Origin: Galbitalea sp036271875
Lineage (GTDB): Bacteria; Actinomycetota; Actinomycetes; Actinomycetales; Microbacteriaceae
Reading direction: 5' to 3'
Length of the DNA: 64,000 nt
Assembly: GCA_036271875.1 (NCBI GenBank)
Contig: DATAZU010000002.1
Span: forward strand, 97,290 to 161,289
Positions 51,542-60,396 of the stretch are shown in pieces. The position numbers and the translations under genes were made by a program. Position 1 is the first letter of the stretch. Every line of letters starts with the position of its first letter. The notes beneath the pieces are model-generated. The model saw nothing but the letters and a program-made list of their open reading frames with translations. It ran no database searches and had not been told where the DNA came from.

Positions 51542-53493
51542 GAGCGGTCCCTGCGTGCCGAGCGGGATGCCGCTGAGAGCGTCGTTGCGCTGAGGGTCGG
51601 CGCATCCTCGCTCGCTTCGTAGTGCCCGTAGTGACCGGCCTCGCTGCCGCCGAGGTAAAGGCGCTGCACTTCCGGATCCTTGAGCAACTCGGCGCCGGTA
51701 CCCTCGAGCAGAACTTCGCCGGTCTGCAACACGTACGCGTAATCGGCAATGGCGAGTGCGGCGGGCGCGTTCTGCTCGACCAGAAGGATGCTGATGTCGC
51801 GAGCCTTTCTGATGTCATTCAACGAACTCATCAAGCGGGTGACAACCACGGGTGCGATGCCCAATGACAGCTCGTCGACGAGAAGTACCTTTGGATCGCT
51901 GACCAGCGCCTTCGCGATCGCGAGCATCTGGCGCTCGCCGCCGCTGAGGTAGCCGGCCTGACGAGTTCGCAGCTCACGCAGCGCGGGGAATATCTCATCG
52001 ATGAGCGCGAGCATCCCGGAACGGTCTCCGCCCTTGCGCGTCGGCACGACCGCGAGATTCTCAGTTACGGTGAGCGTCTTGAAGACCTTTTCCCGCTCTG
52101 GTACTAGTGCCATCCCGCGTCGGGCCAATTCGAAGGGCAATTTGCCGTCCACTCGTTGGCCTTCGAGCACAACCTCTCCCGCGCTCACCCGAGCGTTTTC
52201 GGCCGGCAGGAAGCCGCTGAGCCCTCGCAGCGTCGTGGTCTTGCCTGCGCCATTCGCGCCGAGCATCACGACGATCTCACGGCGGCCGACCGAGAGGTTG
52301 ATCCCGTCTACGGCCACAGACAGTCGGTTGTATGTCACCTGCAGGTCTCGGGCCGCGAGCACCGTCTCGGCAAGGCGGTGTACCGGTTCCTTGACAGGCG
52401 GTGCCTTCGGGCGCTCCGTGGTCTCAACCGCGGAGTCCGACTCCACCGGACGTCGCCCAAATCGGCGCGCGACACTCCCAACGATGCGCCGCCAGATGTA
52501 GATCAGTCCGCGTGGCTCGAACACGATGAAGGCGACGATCGCGACACCGTAGAGCAGGCTCTCCAGCGCGAACACCTTCGTGCTCAGGACCGTCGCAACC
52601 GCGGCGGGGAGCAGACCCGTCAGCCAGGTGACGAGGTAAGGCAGGCCGATGACGAAGACTGCGCCGAGCACCGAACCGGCCACGGAGCCGAGTCCGCCCA
52701 CGACGACCATCGCGACATACGAGACAGCGAGATCGAACGTGAACTGGTCAGAGCTCACGATGCCGATGTAGTAGCCGAGCAGGGCGCCTTCGATGCCAAG
52801 GATGAATGAACTCAGACCGAAGACCGCAAGCTTTTGCCCGAACAAATTGACACCGAGCGCGCGCGAGGCGACCTCGTCGCGGGCCATGGAAAACCAGGCG
52901 CGTCCAAACTTCGACCGCAGCAGGTTTCGCATCACGAGTCCGGTCACCAGGGCCACGACACCGGCGATGTAGTACCAGCCCTGCTGCAGCGTGAGACCGG
53001 GGAACGTGATGGGCGTCATCGTGAAACCACCGATGCCAACCGTGCTGCCCTGATAGCGAGTGAGCAGGTACAGCACGATGTAGTGCAGCGCGAGGGTCGC
53101 GATGATCAGGTACAGTCCGCGAACCCGCACGGCGGGTATTGCGACGATCAGGCCGATGACGGCTGCGGCAACTCCACCGGAGAGTACAGCGAGAATCGGG
53201 TTCCACCCGAGGTAGTTGGACACCAGCGCGCCGCTGAATGCTCCGATTGCGAGAAATGCTGCGTTACCGATCGATGCTTGATTGGCGACCCCGATGAGCA
53301 TGTTCGTCGCGACCGAGCCGATGACGGCCAGGAAGATCGAGACAAGAATCGCAAGCTGATAGTCGGATGCGAGGAATGGCATAGCCGCGAGGAGCACAAG
53401 GACGATGCCGAGTAGAACCCAGCGCACGGAACGGCGTCGAATGAGAGCACGGATCCCGCGATCCGCGCTGCTGGTTTCGTTGTTCGCAGTCAT
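51538..53493 (-). CDS. Fused LivM permease and LivF ATPase
   Basis: A 651-residue fusion. Residues about 20-325 form a LivM-like permease (ANQASIGNAAFLAIGAFSGA, VRGLYLIIATLALHYIVLYL, VVGGLGSVAGSVLGA). A hydrophilic linker at about 330-355 leads to a LivF-like ATPase (about 360-600) with MLGANGAGKTTTLRG, LSGGERQMLAIAKAL, VLLVDELSLGIAP and LLVEQNAPAAL. These are normally separate genes. ATG at 53493 is five bases after livH ends. The last about 40 residues are a low-complexity tail. Confidence 0.9.
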   Translation of the reverse strand: MTANNETSSADRGIRALIRRRSVRWVLLGIVLVLLAAMPFLASDYQLAILVSIFLAVIGSVATNMLIGVANQASIGNAAFLAIGAFSGALVSNYLGWNPILAVLSGGVAAAVIGLIVAIPAVRVRGLYLIIATLALHYIVLYLLTRYQGSTVGIGGFTMTPITFPGLTLQQGWYYIAGVVALVTGLVMRNLLRSKFGRAWFSMARDEVASRALGVNLFGQKLAVFGLSSFILGIEGALLGYYIGIVSSDQFTFDLAVSYVAMVVVGGLGSVAGSVLGAVFVIGLPYLVTWLTGLLPAAVATVLSTKVFALESLLYGVAIVAFIVFEPRGLIYIWRRIVGSVARRFGRRPVESDSAVETTERPKAPPVKEPVHRLAETVLAARDLQVTYNRLSVAVDGINLSVGRREIVVMLGANGAGKTTTLRGLSGFLPAENARVSAGEVVLEGQRVDGKLPFELARRGMALVPEREKVFKTLTVTENLAVVPTRKGGDRSGMLALIDEIFPALRELRTRQAGYLSGGERQMLAIAKALVSDPKVLLVDELSLGIAPVVVTRLMSSLNDIRKARDISILLVEQNAPAALAIADYAYVLQTGEVLLEGTGAELLKDPEVQRLYLGGSEAGHYGHYEASEDAPTLSATTLSAASRSARRDRS

Positions 53494-53498
53494 AGTCG

Positions 53499-54383
53499 CT
53501 AGACCCTCACCACGGCTTTGGTACCGAGCAGACCCTGCGGTCGCACGGCGAGAACGATAAGGATCACGATCATCACTGCCGCATCCCTCACGCTTTCGCC
53601 AAAGAAGACCACGGAGAGGTTCTCTGCGAGGGCGACGATCAGTGCGGCCGGAATGAGCCCGACGATGCTGTCGAAACCTCCGACGATCGCGACGGCGAGG
53701 CCGCGGATTCCAATGTCGGCGAGTGTTGGAGTAACGATCGTGCTCGCACCGTAGGTGATTCCCACGATCGCAACCACCACGGCCGCCCCTGCCCATCCGC
53801 CCATGAACACTCGATCGACGTTGATGCCGCTCTGGCTCGCAAGCACTGTGCTTTCTGCGGCCGCCCGCATCTGGATGCCCCATCGGGAACGTCTGATGAG
53901 CAATTGGGCGATGAACATCACCACCACTCCAACGACCAGGGTGACCAGGTCGTTGGAGGTGACGGCGATGTTGCTCGAAAGGTTGAAATTCTTCTGGGTG
54001 ATCGGCAGTGCAATGGCGAGGGAACCCGCGCCGTAGCTCAGATTTACAATCTGGCTGAGCACTGTCGAAACACCCAGGGTGAGGACGACCGGCGCGAAGA
54101 AACCCTCGTTGCCGGCCATCCTTCGGATGAAGAACCGATGAATCGACGCACCAATTGCCGCCACGATCAGGAGTGCAAACAGCAGGCTGACGATGAACGG
54201 GAGGTGCAGTGAGACGGTGAACGAGTAGTACAGGCAGGCTCCGAGCAAGACAAACTGCCCCGTTGCGAAGTTCATGATCTGCGTGGCCCTGAACAACAGG
54301 ACCCAACTCAGACCAACCAGAACATACAATCCGGCGAGGATGATGCTTGAAACTAGCGCGTTCGGTATCTCAGCGAAGTTCAC
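53499..54383 (-). CDS. livH: Branched-chain-type ABC permease (LivH-like)
   Basis: A 294-residue membrane protein with about eight helices. LivH hallmarks include LYVLVGLSWVLLFRATQIMN then FATGQFVLLGA, VLTLGVSTVLSQ, and GGFDSIVGLIPAAL near the C-terminus. It forms the membrane pore with the LivM part of the fusion. It begins 37 bases after the substrate-binding protein gene. Confidence 0.92.
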   Translation of the reverse strand: MNFAEIPNALVSSIILAGLYVLVGLSWVLLFRATQIMNFATGQFVLLGACLYYSFTVSLHLPFIVSLLFALLIVAAIGASIHRFFIRRMAGNEGFFAPVVLTLGVSTVLSQIVNLSYGAGSLAIALPITQKNFNLSSNIAVTSNDLVTLVVGVVVMFIAQLLIRRSRWGIQMRAAAESTVLASQSGINVDRVFMGGWAGAAVVVAIVGITYGASTIVTPTLADIGIRGLAVAIVGGFDSIVGLIPAALIVALAENLSVVFFGESVRDAAVMIVILIVLAVRPQGLLGTKAVVRV

Positions 54384-54420
54384 GAGTTCGTTCTTCCTTA
54401 TTACTTACCTGGTGTGATTC

Positions 54421-55626
54421 TTAGAGTCCGAAACCGCTCACGGTGACCGGCAGCTGCTTCGAGCTGTCGTACTTCACGACGATGAGCTTCTTCACCATCA
54501 CGTGATTGGTCGGACTGAACCCGGGATTGCCGGCCATCAGACCATTGCCGGGAACAGTTGTGGTGTTCATCGCGGCGTTGAAGGTCTTGCGAGTGCAGTC
54601 TGGCGCGCACTTCTTGAGTGCTGCCGCCACGATCTCCGCCTGCACGTAGCCGGTCACGAAGAAGGCGTTTGAGTCACCGGTGGTGAGACCCGCCTTCTGC
54701 GCCTGGGCCTGCATCGTCGCGATCGCCTTGTTGGAGGTGTCGCTGGTCGGCGCGGTGAACTCCACCAGGTACAGGTTCGGATCGTTGATCTTCGCAACCG
54801 TTGCATCGTCGATGTTCGAGCTGAAGTTGACGATCGGGACCGTCACCCCGTGCGAGCGGATCTGCTGGACGAACGTCGGCAACTGACCCTCGAGCAGGTC
54901 GGTGATGATGACCTTCGGGTGGTCTGCGGCCATGCTTCCCGCCGCAACCGAGAAGTCGGTCGCCGAGGATGGCACGAGTTGGTTGTAGCCAACCTTCCAT
55001 CCGTCCGAGTTCAGTTTCGAGGTCATGTCCTTCTGGAACGTCTCGACCAGGGTCGAGTCATAGGCCAGGAAGTCGATCCCGCTACCGGAAGCGCTTGACA
55101 CCTGCGCCGCTGCAAATTTCGTCACAGTAGATACATAGCTGGCCGAGTTCGGAAGAGAGTTGTAAACGTATGGGTATACGCCGACACCTCCCATGTAACC
55201 GCCGATGCTCGAGGTCGCGATGCCAGCCTTGGTGGCTTGAGCCGCGATAGGCGTCAGTACCGTGCTCGCGGAAGTAAGGAAATATCCGAGAGTGTTGCTG
55301 CTGAGCGCCTGCTGGAAGTTCGCAAGACCGGTGGTGACATCGGCCTGGTCGTCCAGGCTGACGACGTTGACCTTCGTCTTACCGTTCACGCCGCCCTTGT
55401 CGTTGAGCGTGTCCATGTAGGTTTTGAAGCCGTTCGCGATCGGGATGCCGCAGCAGGCGGACGAGAACGCGCTGCTGAGGTCGGTGCCGACGGTGACGGT
55501 GTATGACGACGGCGCTTTGCCAGTGCTCGTCGTGTTATCGGATCCACGACACGCGGCCAGACTTCCGGCGAGCGCGATCGCGATGGCCGCTGCTGCGACC
55601 ATCCGGATCTTGTGTTTGGTGATCAT
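54421..55626 (-). CDS. ABC substrate-binding lipoprotein (LivJ/K-like)
   Basis: A 401-residue periplasmic-binding-type protein with a lipoprotein signal (lipobox LAAC, Cys near residue 26). The mature part has the two-lobed type I fold (GIPIANGFKTYMDTLNDKGG, VVSLDDQADVTTGLANFQQA, ITDLLEGQLPTFVQQIRSHG). It captures the importer substrate outside the cell. A Cys-Cys pair (SSACCGIP) and CAPDC near the C-terminus may form disulphides. GGAGGA before ATG 55626 decides the start. Members of the family bind amino acids, amides or aromatic acids. Confidence 0.9.
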   Translation of the reverse strand: MITKHKIRMVAAAAIAIALAGSLAACRGSDNTTSTGKAPSSYTVTVGTDLSSAFSSACCGIPIANGFKTYMDTLNDKGGVNGKTKVNVVSLDDQADVTTGLANFQQALSSNTLGYFLTSASTVLTPIAAQATKAGIATSSIGGYMGGVGVYPYVYNSLPNSASYVSTVTKFAAAQVSSASGSGIDFLAYDSTLVETFQKDMTSKLNSDGWKVGYNQLVPSSATDFSVAAGSMAADHPKVIITDLLEGQLPTFVQQIRSHGVTVPIVNFSSNIDDATVAKINDPNLYLVEFTAPTSDTSNKAIATMQAQAQKAGLTTGDSNAFFVTGYVQAEIVAAALKKCAPDCTRKTFNAAMNTTTVPGNGLMAGNPGFSPTNHVMVKKLIVVKYDSSKQLPVTVSGFGL

Positions 55627-55727
55627 TGGTTCCTCCATCAATTTGAAACGCGTCATCGCGCCGAATTTTGGGCAGGCAAATTCGTAGCGTTAGGGGTGAT
55701 TGCCTTGCTGTGTGGATGAGGTATCGG

Positions 55728-55774
55728 ATTCGAAAGATCAGGCAGCGCTGCCCGTGCTGGATTCGAATTCGAAT
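55728..55774. promoter_or_regulatory. Cluster of ATTCGAA palindromic sites
   Basis: ATTCGAATTCGAAT (55761-55774) is a perfect 14-base palindrome and ATTCGAA recurs at 55728. GGCAGCGCTGCC between them is another perfect palindrome. They lie in the only long gap (55627-55790) of the operon, upstream of the substrate-binding protein gene, which suggests an internal promoter or terminator. Confidence 0.45.
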
Positions 55775-55790
55775 TATTGCGAGTCGCTTG

Positions 55791-56573
55791 CTATGCAGCG
55801 ATTCGAAGCACTGTGCCTGGTGGACCGTTTCCCACCGACGGAAAGCGACGGACCATCGCCGGGTCATGACCGGCGACGATCGTTGCACCCCGTCGGCGCA
55901 ACTGGTCGAAGGTGTCATACGCCGCGAGCATCTCTGGTGGAGCGTGCGAGACGGCGTATGGACGATGGAGATCGAGCTCCTCGTAGAAATGCAGGGCATC
56001 CGCCGCGATCACGATGAGACCACTCGGGGTCTCGACCGTGACGGTCTGCTCGCCGGGAGTGTGACCTCCCACCAACTGAGCACGGATGCCCGGAGCTAGT
56101 TCGACATCGCCGTCGAGGATTCGAGCCCCGCCGCGCGCAACCACATCGGAAAGAAACCGAATCTCGTCGTCTTCGACGAAGTGGCGGGCCGCAGCATCCG
56201 CGCCGACCGGGTCGGTCCAGTAATCCAGTTCGCGTCGTTGGAAGACGAGCTCGGCGTTGGGGAAGGCGGCGAGGTTACCGATGTGGTCGTAATGAAAGTG
56301 ACTGATCACGACGATGTCGACGTCATCCGGTCTGTGGCCAACGAGCTCAAGCGCGCCGACCGGATCGACCAGGACTTCGCGACCGCGCCGTAGTCCGACC
56401 TGCGGATTGAATCCGGTATCGACGAGAATGAGGCGGTCGTCCGACTCGATGACCCAGTAGAAGTAGTCCATGCGCATCGGACGGTCCGCCTCGTGGTACT
56501 GCGCATAGTCGAGAAAGCTTGCGGAACGAGTGGTCTCGAGCGTCCCGTAGCGCACCGCGTAAACGTTCGCCAT
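55791..56573 (-). CDS. Metallo-beta-lactamase-fold hydrolase (AHL-lactonase-like)
   Basis: A 260-residue protein with the two-metal site SHFHYDHIG (HxHxDH), His in GGHTPGEQTV and Asp in ADALHFYEEL. The arrangement resembles N-acyl-homoserine-lactone lactonases and other lactone hydrolases. In this operon it more likely opens a lactone intermediate. ATG at 56573 overlaps the dehydrogenase stop by one base. Confidence 0.88.
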   Translation of the reverse strand: MANVYAVRYGTLETTRSASFLDYAQYHEADRPMRMDYFYWVIESDDRLILVDTGFNPQVGLRRGREVLVDPVGALELVGHRPDDVDIVVISHFHYDHIGNLAAFPNAELVFQRRELDYWTDPVGADAAARHFVEDDEIRFLSDVVARGGARILDGDVELAPGIRAQLVGGHTPGEQTVTVETPSGLIVIAADALHFYEELDLHRPYAVSHAPPEMLAAYDTFDQLRRRGATIVAGHDPAMVRRFPSVGNGPPGTVLRIAA

Positions 56574-57481
56574 CACGCGTCGCCGCCGATCGTGACTCCG
56601 GCCCAAGATTCGACGACCTGCGCCAGAGCCGTGCAGTCGCTTCCGCTGGGCAGGATCTTCTGCCCGATGTCCCACAGTTGGCGAACCGTTGAGCCCACCA
56701 TCATGGGCACTCCGACTCGGGCGGCCTCGTCGAGGGCAAGCGAGACGTCTTTGACCATGAGGTTGTATTGGAAACCGAAGTCGAACGATCTGGTCAGCAC
56801 GAACTGCGGGAACTTGTCCGACGATGCTGCATTGCGGCCGCTGCTCGCGTTGATGACGGAGAGCAGTCGTTCCGGGTCGAGACCGCCACGGACTCCCATT
56901 GAGAGCGCCTCCGCCGTGATCGCGATGGATGTCGCGGACATCAGGTTGTTCAGCACCTTGGCGAGCTGTCCCTGGCCGCCGACGTCACCAACGTGCAGGA
57001 TGTTCGAGCCGAGAATGCTGAGGATCGGCGTAAGTTCCGCGAGGAGTTCAGGGGCTCCGGCCGCCATGATCGTGAGTCGGCCGCCGCGTGCACCCGCTGG
57101 CCCCCCGCTGACCGGCGCATCCAGATAGGAGACGCCGGACGCTTCGAGTGCGGTGCGTAGATTTTCGGCGCCTGCTGGACCGGTAGTAGAGAGGTCGATG
57201 ACAGCCCGAACCGGTGAGCCGGAAAGCAGCCCGTCCTTTCCGGCTACCACCTCGAGCACAATCTTTGCGTTCGGGAGGCTGAGCAGAACAACGTCCGCGT
57301 GTGCTGCCACATCGCTGGGCGAAGCCGCGGCCGAAGCACCGTTGCCGACTGCCCGGTTGACCGCCGCGACGTCAGTGTCGAACACCCACAATTCCGCGCC
57401 CGCGCCAATTAGCCGCTCCGCGATCGGTGTTCCCATGGTGCCGAGCCCAATGAGCCCGAGAACCGGCAGCTCGTTATCCAT
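56573..57481 (-). CDS. Beta-hydroxyacid dehydrogenase (HIBADH/GarR-like)
   Basis: A 302-residue NAD(P)-dependent oxidoreductase: GLIGLGTMGTPIAERLIGAG is the nucleotide loop, DAPVSGGPAGARGGRLTIMA the substrate motif, and GQLAKVLNNLMSA contains the catalytic Lys. It interconverts a 3-hydroxy acid and semialdehyde or a related pair such as tartronate semialdehyde. It lies in the promoter-proximal part of the operon. Confidence 0.9.
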   Translation of the reverse strand: MDNELPVLGLIGLGTMGTPIAERLIGAGAELWVFDTDVAAVNRAVGNGASAAASPSDVAAHADVVLLSLPNAKIVLEVVAGKDGLLSGSPVRAVIDLSTTGPAGAENLRTALEASGVSYLDAPVSGGPAGARGGRLTIMAAGAPELLAELTPILSILGSNILHVGDVGGQGQLAKVLNNLMSATSIAITAEALSMGVRGGLDPERLLSVINASSGRNAASSDKFPQFVLTRSFDFGFQYNLMVKDVSLALDEAARVGVPMMVGSTVRQLWDIGQKILPSGSDCTALAQVVESWAGVTIGGDA

Positions 57482-57890
57482 CGTTATCTTCGGATCCGGT
57501 CGACGCCGCCTGTGCCGTCGCGATCGTCCTTAGCGTGTCTTCAGCGGTGCGAGTCGCCTCGAGGGCCGCGGGTACGCCGCAGTATATGGCGGTCTGCATC
57601 AGCACTTCGCGGATCTCCTCTTCGGTGCATCCGTTCGTGATCGCGCCGCGCACGTGAGTCGCAAGCTCGCTTTGCCGGTTGAGTGCGGTGAGCATTGCGA
57701 TGTTGATGAGGCTGCGCATCTGGAACGTAAGGCCGGGTCTGCCCCATACGGCGCCCCAGCAGTACTCGGTGACCAGTTCCTGCAGCGGGCGTCCGAAGTC
57801 GGTCGCCTCGCGAAGTGACCGTGCGACGTGTGCCTCGCCAAGCACGGCCGACCGGTTGGACAGCCCGCGCTCGAACATTTCGTTCGTCAT
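57474..57890 (-). CDS. Carboxymuconolactone decarboxylase family protein
   Basis: A 138-residue AhpD-like helical protein: ATDFGRPLQELVTEYCWGAV and TEEEIREVLMQTAIYCGVPA are typical of the 4-carboxymuconolactone decarboxylase family. It may decarboxylate an aromatic-derived lactone, or be an uncharacterised relative. It lacks the Cys pair of peroxidase members. It overlaps its neighbours by four and eight bases. Confidence 0.88.
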   Translation of the reverse strand: MTNEMFERGLSNRSAVLGEAHVARSLREATDFGRPLQELVTEYCWGAVWGRPGLTFQMRSLINIAMLTALNRQSELATHVRGAITNGCTEEEIREVLMQTAIYCGVPAALEATRTAEDTLRTIATAQAASTGSEDNDG

Positions 57891-58582
57891 TCTTCGATGG
57901 CTCCCGCCTTGAGCGATTCACGTAGTGCCTGTATGGCGACCTCGGCCGCCGATTCGACATGGGCAATGCAGGCCAGCTCCGCCTCCATCGAGTCGCCGGC
58001 TTCGATGGCTTCGACTACTCGGGCGACTTCGACAACCGTGAGAGCGAGACGGCCAGGCTGCGCCATCGAGATCGCACGCAACACCGTGACGCGAGCTTGA
58101 AGCCGGGAGAGGACGTCCTTCACGGTCTCGTTATGAGATCCCTCAAAAATGGCATCGTAGATGCGCGTCTTCAACTGAAGCATCGGGAGCTTGCGGTCGC
58201 TTTCGACCGCCTTGCGGAAGGTCTCGAATGCTCGGCGGATATTCCGGACCTCCTGGGCGGTCGCCTGCTCGGCACACTGCCGGCCGGCCATCCCCTCGAG
58301 GTTCGCTCGAATCTGGTAGATCTCTACCGCTTCCCTGAGCGAGGGTGACGCGACGACGGCGCCCTTCTGCGGGATACTCTGCACCAGATTCTCGGCGACC
58401 AATTCGCGGATGGCCTCGCGCACGGTGGCCCGGGATACCCCCGACCACTCGACGAGTTCGCGCTCGATCAGCTGGTCACCGGGTAGCAGTCGCATGTCGA
58501 GGATGGCCTCGCGGATGCTGTCGGTTACCTGCTGCCGGATGAGCGATGCCTTTGGCTGTCCGAGAAAAACGGGTGACGTCAT
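57887..58582 (-). CDS. GntR-family regulator, FadR/FCD subfamily
   Basis: A 231-residue regulator: a winged helix at about 12-80 (QVTDSIREAILDMRLLPGDQ, LVEWSGVSRATVREAIRELV) and an FCD ligand-binding domain (about 90-215) with metal-binding His residues. It is the first gene of the minus-strand operon and overlaps the next gene by four bases, so it probably controls the operon through the TTGTCAGACAA site just upstream. Confidence 0.9.
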   Translation of the reverse strand: MTSPVFLGQPKASLIRQQVTDSIREAILDMRLLPGDQLIERELVEWSGVSRATVREAIRELVAENLVQSIPQKGAVVASPSLREAVEIYQIRANLEGMAGRQCAEQATAQEVRNIRRAFETFRKAVESDRKLPMLQLKTRIYDAIFEGSHNETVKDVLSRLQARVTVLRAISMAQPGRLALTVVEVARVVEAIEAGDSMEAELACIAHVESAAEVAIQALRESLKAGAIEE

Positions 58583-58897
58583 CGGTTCGAACCCCTTTGG
58601 TCGGATGGTCAGCTTGTTCAGTTGTCAGACAATCTAACAACCGGTCTCTGCACTCTAAGTCACTCCTCGATAGCTGTCAACAGAAGTGCTTGTCTGCGCC
58701 GAGCAGCATCAGGAAATACAGGGCTCGCAAACACTGATCATTTGGCGCAGGCAGGGCCGCTCACCACTACAGTTTGACCGAGGGCCTATATTGTTCTCTG
58801 GTGTGCCGGGAAGTCTGGTCGGCGTCGATACGACGACGGGTTTTCGGGAGGTACTCTTGCGGCAGAGCAACGGCATAGGCCCGCGCGGGGCACAGCA
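58583..58897. other. Intergenic region between the catabolic operon and the antiporter
   Basis: The gap holds no gene I can support. It contains the GntR site at 58622-58632, and a GGGAGG about 50 bases before the antiporter start; the weak -35-like TTTGACC near 58773 is not paired with a clear -10. Both divergent promoters must lie here. Confidence 0.4.
58622..58632. promoter_or_regulatory. GntR/FCD operator candidate
   Basis: TTGTCAGACAA is a perfect palindrome with a single central base, of the TnGTnnnACnA type bound by FCD-subfamily GntR regulators. It lies 40 bases upstream of the GntR start. Confidence 0.65.
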
Positions 58898-60361
58898 ATG
58901 AACGGCATTGAATCGCTCGCGGTCGAGATACTTCTGATTTCCCTCGCCGTGATTGGGGCGGTGTTCTCCAACCGGTTGAGCACCCTCATCCGGGTCCCGG
59001 CCCCTGCACTGTTTCTCATCGTGGCGGCGATCGCCGCAAAAGTCTTTCCCGTGCTCGGGTTGCTGCCTCGGAGCACCGCCGAGAATATTGTGACGATTGC
59101 GCTGGTGTTCATCCTCTTCGACGGGGGAATGCACATTGGCTGGCGGCGTTTTCGCGCCTCACTTGGCGCGATCACCTGGCTTGGGCTCGCCGGAACCGCG
59201 GTGACGGCAATCGGTGTGGCGGCGGCAGCGCACTTCATCTTCGGATTCGACTTCCCATTGTCACTGCTGCTGGGTGCGGCCCTTTCGCCGACGGATCCGG
59301 CGGTCGTCTTCTCGGTTCTCGGCAAGCGGGAGATCTCCGGTCGCACAGGCGTGATTCTCGAGGGCGAGTCGGGGGCAAACGACCCCGTTGGTATCGCCTT
59401 GATCGTGAGCCTGCTCGCTGTGACGGGTTCCGGGGCGGACGCGGTGTTCGGCGGCACCTTCGAGTTCCTGCTGCAAATGATCGTCGGGGCGGTGGTCGGC
59501 GTTGCAGGCGGTTATGGACTTGCGAAACTGATGCGCCACGTCTCGCTGCCGAACGAGGCGCTGTACTCGATCCGAACCATCGCGTGCGCGACCCTGATTT
59601 ACGCAGCGGCTACCGTGCTCCACGGCTCAGGATTTCTCGCTGTACTGCTCGCAGGAATTCTGGTCGGAGATTCGCACGCACCGTTTAAGCGAGAGATTCA
59701 GCGCTTTACTTCGGGTATCGCATCCATGGCCGAGATCGCCGCGTTTTCGATCCTGGGTCTCAGCGTTTCACTGGACTTGGTTTTCCAGCCAGCAGTCCTC
59801 TGGACCGGGTTGGGAATTGCTGCGCTCTTGATCCTGGTCATTCGGCCGCTCCTCGTTGGACTTCTTCTCATTCCGATACGGCTCCGGCTGGGCGAGCGAG
59901 CCTTCGTGCTGTGGGCCGGGCTCAAGGGCGCTGTCCCCATCCTGCTCGGGATGTTCATACTCGACGCGAAGATTGTTGGGGCCGACCGTGTGTACGCGGT
60001 CATCTTCGTTGTCGTGCTGGCCTCCGTGGTTATTCAGGGCGGCCTGGTTCCGCTGTTCGCGAGGCTGTTCCGAGTGCCAATGCGTGTCGTCGAGCCTGAG
60101 CCCTGGGCATCTGGGCTCCGCTTCCGAGAGCGACCCGAAGGCATGCGCGAGCTGGTGGTGTCCACGGGGTCCGCTGCCGACGGATCAACGGTCGACTCCC
60201 TCGCACTCGGCGAGACTGGCTGGATCAGTCTCATCCGGCGCGACGGCAAACTGGTCCAGGTCCGGGGATCAACTCACCTCGCCGCAGGGGATGTCGTGCT
60301 CGCACTCGCGGACGACAGTGCCCGTCTCGACCGAGTGTTCGGGCCACCCGGCTCGAGCTAG
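58898..60361 (+). CDS. Cation/proton antiporter with C-terminal RCK_C domain (CPA1)
   Basis: A 487-residue protein with about 12 membrane helices (residues about 5-385). Family motifs include LFDGGMHIGWRRFR, GAALSPTDPAVVFSVLG and GESGANDPVGIALIV. The C-terminal part (about 400-480, SLALGETGWISLIRRDGKLV) resembles RCK_C ligand-binding domains. It resembles CvrA/NhaP2 potassium/proton antiporters and probably balances potassium or pH. Ion specificity is inferred. The gene stands alone on the plus strand. Confidence 0.88.
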   Translation: MNGIESLAVEILLISLAVIGAVFSNRLSTLIRVPAPALFLIVAAIAAKVFPVLGLLPRSTAENIVTIALVFILFDGGMHIGWRRFRASLGAITWLGLAGTAVTAIGVAAAAHFIFGFDFPLSLLLGAALSPTDPAVVFSVLGKREISGRTGVILEGESGANDPVGIALIVSLLAVTGSGADAVFGGTFEFLLQMIVGAVVGVAGGYGLAKLMRHVSLPNEALYSIRTIACATLIYAAATVLHGSGFLAVLLAGILVGDSHAPFKREIQRFTSGIASMAEIAAFSILGLSVSLDLVFQPAVLWTGLGIAALLILVIRPLLVGLLLIPIRLRLGERAFVLWAGLKGAVPILLGMFILDAKIVGADRVYAVIFVVVLASVVIQGGLVPLFARLFRVPMRVVEPEPWASGLRFRERPEGMRELVVSTGSAADGSTVDSLALGETGWISLIRRDGKLVQVRGSTHLAAGDVVLALADDSARLDRVFGPPGSS

Positions 60362-60396
60362 TCGTCGCCTGCGCGATCAGCAGAGATTTCGTCCGC

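Noticed and set aside
55791..56573. Quorum-quenching lactonase as a definite call
   Set aside because: The fold matches but its operon context is catabolic, so the substrate could equally be a lactone intermediate.
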